Positions 57,972 to 64,000 of a stretch of DNA of 64,000 nucleotides are shown here, one piece after another. Both the position numbers and the translations under genes were made by a program. The notes beneath the pieces are model-generated. The model was not told the DNA's origin. It did not search any database and was given only the letters and a program-made list of their open reading frames with translations. Numbering within the stretch: the first letter of the stretch is position 1; each line of letters starts with the position of its first letter. Origin of the DNA: JBFLVU01 sp037444825. Lineage in GTDB: Bacteria; Acidobacteriota; UBA4820; DSQY01. Where the stretch lies: assembly GCA_037444825.1 (NCBI GenBank), contig JBBILR010000011.1:1-64000 (forward strand). The letters are read 5' to 3'.

Positions 57972-59444
57972 CTACCGCCGCCTCCGGGGTCCCCGGTTCC
58001 GGCGGGGCGGTGCCGAGGAGGGGCGGGGACGGTCCTGCCGGGGGGCGGGGGCCTCTTCCCCGGGAAGGGCCGGCGCGGCGGGGGCGTGGAGGCTCTTCTG
58101 GTAGTAGTCGTCCAGGAGCATGGCCACGAGGTCCGCCTCGTCGGCCTCCTGTTCGAGGCTGCGAACCAGGGGCAGGAAGCGGCGGAGCCGCTCCCGGCGG
58201 ATGTTGTCCAGGTTCCGGAACTCCGCCTCCAGGAGGGCCGTGACCCGCTGGGCCACCAGCGCCTCCACCTCCTCGTCGGTGGGGAGGGGCCGCTCCTCCA
58301 GCGGCAGGCCGTAGGCCTTGGCGATCTCCTTCAGGCGGATCTCCTCCATGCCGGAGACGAGGGTGATGGCCACCCCCACGGCGCCGGCCCTTCCCGTCCG
58401 TCCCGCGCGGTGGATGTACGATTCGGGGTCCTCCCCCGGCTCGTACTGGAAGACGTGGGAGAGGGCGGGGACGTCGATGCCCCGGGCGGCCACGTCGGTG
58501 GCCACGAGGAAGCGGAGGGTTCCCCGGCGAAGCTTGTCCATCACCCGCTCCCTCGCCGCCTGGGAGAGGTCGGAGGAGAGGGCGTCGGCGTCGAAGCCGA
58601 AGCGCTTGAGGACGGTGGTGACGTAGGCCACGTTCTCCCGGGTGTTGCAAAAGACGATGGCCGAATGGGGGTTCTCCACCTCCAGGATCTTCACCAGGGA
58701 ACGGTCCTTGCGCATGGGCGGGCAGACGAAGAAGAGGTGGGCCGTCTCCGCCACGTGGACGTGGTCCCGGCTGAGGCTCAGGAACCCCGGCTGGTCCAGG
58801 AACTCCTCCGCCAGGCGGAGGACGAAGGGGGGGAAGGTGGCCGAGAACATGGAGCCGTGGACCTTCCGCTTCGGGAGGTGGGACTGGATGCGCCGCATGT
58901 CCGGGTAGAAGCCCATGGAGAGCATCCGGTCGGCCTCGTCGAAGACCAAAGCCCTCAGTTCGTAAAGGCTCAACGTGCCCTTGAGGAGGTGGTCCAGGAT
59001 CCGCCCCGGCGTCCCCACCACCAGGTGGGCCCCCTTCTTGAATCCCTCGATCTGCGGGCCGTAGGCCGCGCCCCCGTACACTGGAACCACGTTGAGGCCC
59101 GTTCCTTCGAAAAGGATGGCGGCCGCGTCGGAGACCTGGAGGGCCAGCTCCCGGGTGGGCGCCAGCACCAGGGCTTGGCAGGCGGCGAGGGCGGGATCGA
59201 GGCGCAGGAGCAGGGGCAGGAGGTAGGCCCCGGTCTTCCCGCTTCCCGTGCGGGACTGGACCATGAGGTCCCGGCCCGCCAGCAGGTAGGGGATGGCCTT
59301 GGCCTGGACCGGCATGAGCGAGCTCCAGCCCGCCCGGCCGGCGGCCCGGCGCACGGGCTCGGGAAGCTGGTCCAGCGTCACTTCGGGGAGGGCGTCGGCC
59401 GGTTCGGCGAGGGCATCGCCGGGAGGGGTCGTGGGTTCATCCAT
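57972..59444 (-). CDS. DEAD-box RNA helicase
   Basis: The 490-residue protein has the two RecA domains: a Q-motif (MPVQAKAIP), Walker A SRTGSGKT, VFDEADRM, the SAT motif MFSATFPP and HRAGRTGR. A C-terminal helical region and a basic Arg/Pro-rich tail (about 450-490) probably bind RNA. It unwinds RNA in ribosome assembly or decay; the precise subtype is not assignable. The start overlaps the DUF7544-like gene by eight bases. Confidence 0.93.
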   Translation of the reverse strand: MDEPTTPPGDALAEPADALPEVTLDQLPEPVRRAAGRAGWSSLMPVQAKAIPYLLAGRDLMVQSRTGSGKTGAYLLPLLLRLDPALAACQALVLAPTRELALQVSDAAAILFEGTGLNVVPVYGGAAYGPQIEGFKKGAHLVVGTPGRILDHLLKGTLSLYELRALVFDEADRMLSMGFYPDMRRIQSHLPKRKVHGSMFSATFPPFVLRLAEEFLDQPGFLSLSRDHVHVAETAHLFFVCPPMRKDRSLVKILEVENPHSAIVFCNTRENVAYVTTVLKRFGFDADALSSDLSQAARERVMDKLRRGTLRFLVATDVAARGIDVPALSHVFQYEPGEDPESYIHRAGRTGRAGAVGVAITLVSGMEEIRLKEIAKAYGLPLEERPLPTDEEVEALVAQRVTALLEAEFRNLDNIRRERLRRFLPLVRSLEQEADEADLVAMLLDDYYQKSLHAPAAPALPGEEAPAPRQDRPRPSSAPPRRNRGPRRRR

Positions 59445-60480
59445 GGGGATCCTCGTGAGGTGAAGGGGGTTCCACGGGCGGGGCCGCGGCGGGCTCGCCG
59501 GCCTCCCCGGGAAGGGGTTCGAAGGGAGCGGCCGTCTGCGCGGGAGCGGTTTGCACCGGAGCCGGGGCGGGGGACGTCTCCTCGGGCAGGAAGCGCCACT
59601 CGGGCCCGAATTGCGCCAAGAAGTAGAGGCTGTAGGCGCGGGTGAAGACGATGAGCGGCAGAAAGGCCACGGAGGAGAGGTAGGGCAGGCCCGCGATGCA
59701 GCACGTCAGGCACGTTCCGAGGAGGACGAGGACTCCCGCCGCGAGCGCGATGACGATGCGGGCCAGGACGTACAGCAGCAGGGCCCCTTCGTGCCCGGCC
59801 AGCATCTCGTCCCGGAAGAGGCGGAGGGCGGCCAGAGGAGAAAGCCCCCGGCGGTACACGAGGGGAACGACGAAGTCCTCCACCACCAGGCGGAGAAGCC
59901 CCAGGACCACGGCGAGGACGAGCAGGAGGAACAGGCCCAGGCAGAGGGCCACGACGGAGCGCGGGCCGAGGCGGTGGCCGCGGAGGTCCGGGTAGGCGAG
60001 GAGCAGGCCACAAGCCGCCACCGAAAGGCTCACGGCCAGCGCGGCGAACCCCACCCCCACCCGGAAGAGAAAGAGGGCGTTGCCCGGCGCCTGGAAACGC
60101 CTCCAGGGGTCGGCCACCTCGGCCCGACCCTTGACGAGGTTGTCCAGGAACATGAATTTGCCCCGGCTCGAAAGCCAAGTGAAGAGGAGGCCGAGGGCGA
60201 GGGCCAGCAGGAGGATCGCCGCGCCCGCCGCCAGCACCAGCGCCAGGTGGTGCCGAATCCAGCCCGAGAGGATTTCCGAGGCGCCATCCCCGGCGCGGGA
60301 CCGGTCTCCGCCCCCCAGGCCAGGGTTGAAGCCCCCTCCCTGCCCCAGGGAGGCCAGGAAGGCCGTGAAGCCCAAGGCGAACCACTTGGCCAAGTCGAAC
60401 CGTTCGAAGAGAAGGCCCCGGGTGAACCTCAAGGCGGGGTCCACCGGCGCGATCACCGATAGATTCTGGGAATCGGCCAT
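59437..60480 (-). CDS. Multi-pass membrane protein (DUF7544-like)
   Basis: The 347-residue protein has about six hydrophobic segments, with a hydrophilic N-terminus and a Pro/Ala-rich cytoplasmic tail of about 55 residues. The pattern of FDLAKWFALGFTAFLASLGQGGGF at the start and FTRAYSLYFLAQFGPEW near the end is that of glycerophosphoryl-diester-phosphodiesterase-like membrane domain proteins. Function is unknown. It lies 113 bases after arfB and is coupled to the DEAD helicase gene. Confidence 0.7.
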   Translation of the reverse strand: MADSQNLSVIAPVDPALRFTRGLLFERFDLAKWFALGFTAFLASLGQGGGFNPGLGGGDRSRAGDGASEILSGWIRHHLALVLAAGAAILLLALALGLLFTWLSSRGKFMFLDNLVKGRAEVADPWRRFQAPGNALFLFRVGVGFAALAVSLSVAACGLLLAYPDLRGHRLGPRSVVALCLGLFLLLVLAVVLGLLRLVVEDFVVPLVYRRGLSPLAALRLFRDEMLAGHEGALLLYVLARIVIALAAGVLVLLGTCLTCCIAGLPYLSSVAFLPLIVFTRAYSLYFLAQFGPEWRFLPEETSPAPAPVQTAPAQTAAPFEPLPGEAGEPAAAPPVEPPSPHEDPHG

Positions 60481-60593
60481 CTCGTAAGGTCCTTCCCGCC
60501 GCTCCTCGAAGCCGGCCTTGGAAATTTAGTGTACCACCGAGTGGGTGAGGGCGCGCGCGGGAAGGAGGTTCGGGGCCGGGGCGCCGCGGGAGG

Positions 60594-61013
60594 CTACTCC
60601 TCCGGCGCCTCCCTCCGGGCCCGCTTCCGGCGGGAGCGGAGCCGCTTTTCCTCGAGGCGCCTCTCCTTCGCCGCCGCCGTGGGCCGTGTGGGGACGCGAG
60701 GTGGGGGAACCTCCGCCGCCCGCCTCAGGAGGGCGAGGAGGCGCTCCATGGCGTCCTTCCGGTTCCGCTCCCGGGTTCGGAAGCGGTGGGCCGAGAGGAC
60801 CAGAAGCCCCGAGGGGGACAGGCGGCGCCCCGCCACGGCGGCGAGCCGCTCCTTGAGCCAGCCGGGGAGCGAGGGGGAGCGGGCCACGTCCAGCCTCAGC
60901 TCCACCGCCGTCGAAACCTTGTTCACGTTCTGGCCGCCGGGCCCGGGGGAGCGGACGAAGGCCTCCTCGATCTCCCCCTCGTCGAAGCAGACCCCCTCGC
61001 AAAGGATGATCAT
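60594..61013 (-). CDS. arfB: Alternative ribosome-rescue factor ArfB (YaeJ/ICT1 type)
   Basis: The 139-residue protein has the release-factor GGQ domain (SPGPGGQNVNKVST) and a basic tail, EEKRLRSRRKRARRE, that in relatives enters the mRNA channel of stalled ribosomes. No codon-recognition domain is present. It hydrolyses peptidyl-tRNA on ribosomes without a stop codon. The ATG at 61013 overlaps the SLC13 transporter stop (ATGA). Confidence 0.93.
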   Translation of the reverse strand: MIILCEGVCFDEGEIEEAFVRSPGPGGQNVNKVSTAVELRLDVARSPSLPGWLKERLAAVAGRRLSPSGLLVLSAHRFRTRERNRKDAMERLLALLRRAAEVPPPRVPTRPTAAAKERRLEEKRLRSRRKRARREAPEE

Positions 61014-62572
61014 GGCCCCCCCCCTTCGAAGAGCAGGGCCTGCATGCCGTGGACCAGAAGGGGGATGGCCAGGAAGGCCACGAGGTCCAGCAGGAGGCCT
61101 GCCTTGGCCATGTCCAGGATGCGCACCTCGCCCGAGCCGTACACGATGGCGTTGGGAGGGGTGGAGACGGGAAGCATGAAGGCCATGGAGCAGCCCAGGG
61201 CGCAGCAGACGGCCGGTTCCAGGGGGGCAACGCCAACGGCCTTGGCCGCGGCGATGGCCAGGGGAACGAGGACCGTGGCCGCCGCGGTGTTGGAGGCGGC
61301 CTCGGTGACGAGGATGGCGGCGCCGGTGAACAGGAAAGCCAGGGCCAGCGGGGATTTCGCGCCAAAGTAGCCCACCAGCCCTCCGCCGAGGGCCTCCGCC
61401 AGCCCGGAACGGAAGAGGGCCGACCCCAAGGAAAGCCCCCCGCCGAACAACAGCAGGGTCCCCCAGTCGATGCGGGCGGCTTGGCCCCAGGTGAGGGTGA
61501 AGGTCCGTCGTCGGGGGTCCACGGGGAGCACGAACAGAAGCGCCGCCGCCAGGAGGGCCACCACCCCTTCGGGCAGGGAGGCTTTGAGAAGGCGGGGGAG
61601 CGCCGCCTCGGCGCCCGCCGCCAGTTCCGAGACGCCTGGCAGGATCCAGAAGAAAACGGCGAAGCCGAAGGCGAAGAGGACGTTTCTCTCGCCGCGGGAG
61701 AGGGGGGCCAAGGCCCTTCGCTCCAGGAGGAGATTTTCGCGGAGGGCGGCGAAAGAGAGGGACGGTGGGGGAAAGAGCAGGCGCAAGGTGAAGAAGAGAG
61801 CCCCTCCCAAAAGGAGAAGAACGGGAAAGACCAGAGCCATCCACTGAAAAAAGGAGAGGGAGACGCCCCCGACCTTGTCCAGAAAGCCGAGGGCGATGAG
61901 GTTGGGAGGGGTCCCCACGGGAGTTCCAATGCCTCCCGTCGAAGAGGCGAAGGCGCAGGCCAGCAGGAGGCCCGTGCCGTAGGGGAGTCTCCCCCGGGAC
62001 GGGAAGTCCTCCCCCTCGGAACGCCGGAGAGTCGCCAGCACGCCCACGGCGATGGGGTACAGCATGGCGGTGGTGGCGCTGTTGGAGAGCCACATGGAGA
62101 GCGTGGCGGCCAAAAGGCAGAAGCCTCCCAACAGGCGGACGGGGGAAGCGCCCACCGTCCCGGAGGAGAGGAGCAGGAGGGCCAGCCGGCGGTCGAGGCC
62201 GTGGACCGTCATGGCTTCGGCCAGGAGAAAACTGCCCAAAAAGAGGAAGATCACCGGGTCTCCGAAGGGCGCCAGGGCCTCCCCGGCGGGCACGATTCGG
62301 AGAAGGACCAGAAGGGCGGGGGCCAGAAGGGCCGTCACGGGGATGGGTACGGCCTCGGTGATCCACCAGAGGAGGATCCAGGCGGCCACGGCGGGAAGGC
62401 GGGCCGCCGCCCCCTCGCCCCACGGCGGAACGAGCAAAAGGACGACGAACGAGGCCGGTCCGGCGAAAAGGCCGAAGAGTCGCCTTCGCGCTTCGAAACG
62501 CTCCTCCGCGGGTGAAAGTCTCTCCCGGATTTCCGACAGGTCCCCGTACCGGACGCCGCCCCCCGCTCCCAT
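61010..62572 (-). CDS. SLC13/DASS family sodium-coupled carboxylate or sulfate transporter
   Basis: The 520-residue protein has about 11-12 hydrophobic segments in two repeats. The two SNT motifs of the family (LSNSATTAM and ASNTAAAT), the IGTPVGTPPN hairpin and LPVSTPPNAIVYGSG are all present. Substrates may be C4-dicarboxylates, citrate or sulfate. The first 35 residues are cytoplasmic and charged. ArfB is translationally coupled downstream, an unusual pairing. Confidence 0.9.
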   Translation of the reverse strand: MGAGGGVRYGDLSEIRERLSPAEERFEARRRLFGLFAGPASFVVLLLVPPWGEGAAARLPAVAAWILLWWITEAVPIPVTALLAPALLVLLRIVPAGEALAPFGDPVIFLFLGSFLLAEAMTVHGLDRRLALLLLSSGTVGASPVRLLGGFCLLAATLSMWLSNSATTAMLYPIAVGVLATLRRSEGEDFPSRGRLPYGTGLLLACAFASSTGGIGTPVGTPPNLIALGFLDKVGGVSLSFFQWMALVFPVLLLLGGALFFTLRLLFPPPSLSFAALRENLLLERRALAPLSRGERNVLFAFGFAVFFWILPGVSELAAGAEAALPRLLKASLPEGVVALLAAALLFVLPVDPRRRTFTLTWGQAARIDWGTLLLFGGGLSLGSALFRSGLAEALGGGLVGYFGAKSPLALAFLFTGAAILVTEAASNTAAATVLVPLAIAAAKAVGVAPLEPAVCCALGCSMAFMLPVSTPPNAIVYGSGEVRILDMAKAGLLLDLVAFLAIPLLVHGMQALLFEGGGP

Positions 62573-62707
62573 CTTCCTCGCTCCAGCGGTCAGCCTACCT
62601 CCCTTTCTCTCCAGGGGCCAGGGGTGGGGCGGCGTCGCCTCCGGAGGGACGGGTTCCGCAGAAGGCCCAGGAAAGAGGCGGGGCGGTGGATTGCGGCCCG
62701 CCGCCGA

Positions 62708-64000
62708 TCAGCGGGTGTAGAGGACCGTGGTCTCCCCGCCGTCGGGGTTTTGGACCCGGATCTCCACCGGCGTTCCCTTGGGGAACAGCGCCTTCAGGGA
62801 AGCCCCTTTCTTCAGCAGGAGCTCCGTGGCGCTCTTTCGCTTGACCCGCGTCGGATCGGCGGTGGTGCCCCAGAGGCTTCCCCCGATCTTCACCGAGAGC
62901 CCGTCCTGAAAGTTGGAACCCAACAGCCGCAGGCGGAAGGGGGCGGGAACCTTCACCACGCTGGTCACCACCGGCGGCGGGAGAGTGGTGAAGGACCACT
63001 CGGGGCAGCCGGAGGCGTCCCCGCAGGCGTTCTTGGGCANNNNNNNNNNNNNNNNNNNNNNNNNNNNNNNNNNNNNNNNNNNNNNNNNNNNNNNNNNNNN
63101 NNNNNNNNNNNNNNNNNNNNNNNNNNNNNNNNNNNNNNNGACGTTAGCCGCGAAGGGCGGGGGGCTCGCCGGGCCGAAGAAGAGGTCGTAGGAGGCGGCT
63201 CCGGAGACGGCGGCCCACGAGAGGGTGGGGGAGACGGGGACGCCCGAAGTTCCGTCGGCGGGGGAGGGTCCCGAGGCGCACGGGGGGAGGGGGCAGGAGG
63301 TGGTGAAGGACCACTCGGGGCAGCCGGAGGCGTCCCCGCAGGCGTTCTTGGGCACCACCTTCCAGTGGTAGGTGGTCCCCGCCGACAGCCCGGAGAGGGG
63401 GTAGGAGGTGGCCGTGACGTTAGCCGCGAAGGGCGGGGGGCTCGCCGGGCCGAAGAAGAGGTCGTAGGAGACCGCTCCGGAAACAACCGCCCAGCCCAGC
63501 GTCAGCGAGGTGGGGAGGCCCGTGGCGCCGTCGGGAGGGACGGGGCCCACGGCGCAGGAGGGGACGGTGCAGCCGGCGACGGTCACCTGGTCGGAGGCGG
63601 GGCTGGCGTCGGTCTGGCCGATGGCGTCCACGGAGCGGGCTTCGAAGGTGTGGGTGCCCGGGGAGACGGTGGCGGTGAAGGTGAAGGCTTCGCTGGCGCT
63701 GTCGAAGGAGCCGTCCTGAGCGGTGGCCGACTGCCACGCCCCTCCGTCCACCCTCCACTGGACGTCGGCCAGGGGGACGACGTTGATGTCGCAAAGGAGG
63801 TTGTAGACGTTCTGGTTCGGACGCGTCAACGCCTGGGCGCTTCCGGTGTAGGTCAGGGTCGTGTTTCCGGTGGGGTCGGGCGTGTAGGGGGTGAGCGAGG
63901 TCTCCGGGGCGACGTCCACGGGGTCGGGGATGCCGTCCACGTCCGCGTCTCCCCACCCGATCTGCCCGGCGGTGTAGGGGCACACCCCGACCTGCCTCGC
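62708..64000 (-). CDS. C-terminal part of a secreted repeat protein with fibronectin-III-like modules and an IPT/TIG-like end (partial)
   Basis: The frame runs off the right end of the window, so only the C-terminal part is visible. It shows WGDADVDGIPDPVD, a calcium-binding-like Asp-rich turn, then a beta domain (about 40-135). Two near-identical fibronectin-III-like repeats of about 92 residues follow (SYDLFFGPASPPPF, TTYHWKVVPKNACGD), then an IPT/TIG-like C-terminus (RLLGSNFQDGLSVKIGG). A 100-N gap cuts the second repeat at 63040-63139. The protein could be a metallopeptidase tail or adhesin. Confidence 0.6.
   Translation of the reverse strand, partial: ARQVGVCPYTAGQIGWGDADVDGIPDPVDVAPETSLTPYTPDPTGNTTLTYTGSAQALTRPNQNVYNLLCDINVVPLADVQWRVDGGAWQSATAQDGSFDSASEAFTFTATVSPGTHTFEARSVDAIGQTDASPASDQVTVAGCTVPSCAVGPVPPDGATGLPTSLTLGWAVVSGAVSYDLFFGPASPPPFAANVTATSYPLSGLSAGTTYHWKVVPKNACGDASGCPEWSFTTSCPLPPCASGPSPADGTSGVPVSPTLSWAAVSGAASYDLFFGPASPPPFAANVXXXXXXXXXXXXXXXXXXXXXXXXXXXXXXXXXXPKNACGDASGCPEWSFTTLPPPVVTSVVKVPAPFRLRLLGSNFQDGLSVKIGGSLWGTTADPTRVKRKSATELLLKKGASLKALFPKGTPVEIRVQNPDGGETTVLYTR
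62985..63470. repeat. Two near-identical direct repeats flanking and spanning the assembly gap
   Basis: 55 bases at 62985-63039 are identical to 63300-63354, and 55 bases at 63140-63194 are identical to 63416-63470. The intact copy holds 61 bases between the two identical segments, so copy 2 probably has about 61 unsequenced bases where 100 N were placed. Confidence 0.85.
63040..63139. other. Scaffold gap of 100 N
   Basis: Exactly 100 N replace unresolved sequence inside the second repeat copy. 100 is a standard placeholder length. The frame reads through on both sides because 100 and the inferred 61 bases leave the same remainder when divided by three. Confidence 0.98.

Overview
The window reads as a piece of a GC-rich, Gram-negative-type (diderm) bacterial chromosome. 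It has LpxB for lipid A, a WaaE-like core glycosyltransferase, a PilQ secretin with its PilMNOP partners, a lipoprotein, a beta-barrel-like protein and PpiD. Two GGDEF proteins, a DUF4388 protein, a Roadblock protein, a DUF5666-like protein and an NtrC-type regulator suggest a free-living environmental lineage. Acidobacteriota is my best guess and Myxococcota-like deltaproteobacteria the alternative; this is inference from gene content. A run of exactly 100 N near the right end shows that this is draft or metagenome scaffold sequence. Nearly all of the window is ordinary, tightly packed chromosome. I saw no insertion sequence, prophage, integrase, CRISPR array or toxin-antitoxin pair.

Layout. 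1-7.8 kb (+): tRNA 3' end, then tig-clpP-clpX-lon-engB-rho, closed by an intrinsic terminator. 8-10.7 kb (+): a strong sigma-70 promoter with a perfect 14-bp palindrome at the transcription start, a beta-barrel-like protein and a beta-propeller/transglutaminase protein. 11-14.5 kb (-): an aldehyde dehydrogenase and purE-tsaC-cobB. 14.5-15.7 kb (+): a zinc-finger anti-sigma-like protein and a CAAX protease with no visible start codon. 15.6-18.2 kb (-): dnaB-alr. 18.4-26.5 kb (+): pilMNOPQ, a lipoprotein, a TPR protein, a Roadblock protein and efp. 26.5-39.8 kb (-): a long co-directional run from pta through STAS, yigZ, CYTH, nucleotidyltransferase, glycosyltransferase, NfeD, slipin, GGDEF, DUF4388, SPOR, xseB, ispA, tlyA and nadK to a DUF1573 protein. 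40-43.1 kb (+): guaB, prfB with a programmed +1 frameshift, and a membrane protein. 43.1-48 kb (-): ppiD, PQQ-like propeller, nagZ and a GGDEF response regulator. 48-51.8 kb: lpxB, rpmB (opposite strand), a CMD-family protein, frr and ispD-ispF. 51.8-55.3 kb: a DUF5666-like protein, then a three-gene phosphorelay candidate. 55.3-62.6 kb (-): xseA-DUF3467-DUF4321-maf and SLC13-arfB-DUF7544-like-DEAD helicase. 62.7-64 kb (-): the C-terminal part of a secreted repeat protein containing the N gap.

How the genes work together. The left end is a protein quality-control block: nascent-chain folding, ClpXP and Lon. The pil block builds the inner-membrane platform and outer-membrane secretin of a type IV pilus, with cytoplasmic TPR and Roadblock partners at its end. 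The long minus-strand run mixes envelope, isoprenoid, cofactor and signalling genes joined by 4-nt ATGA, GTGA or TTGA overlaps, so translational coupling appears to be the rule here.

The most interesting items are: a compact relay (NtrC-type regulator, H-box protein with a decayed ATPase region, lone receiver) that resembles Spo0F-Spo0B-Spo0A or ChpT logic; the TGAGCATATGCTCA operator; a NagZ with Asn in place of the catalytic-dyad Asp; and the CAAX protease reading frame without a start.
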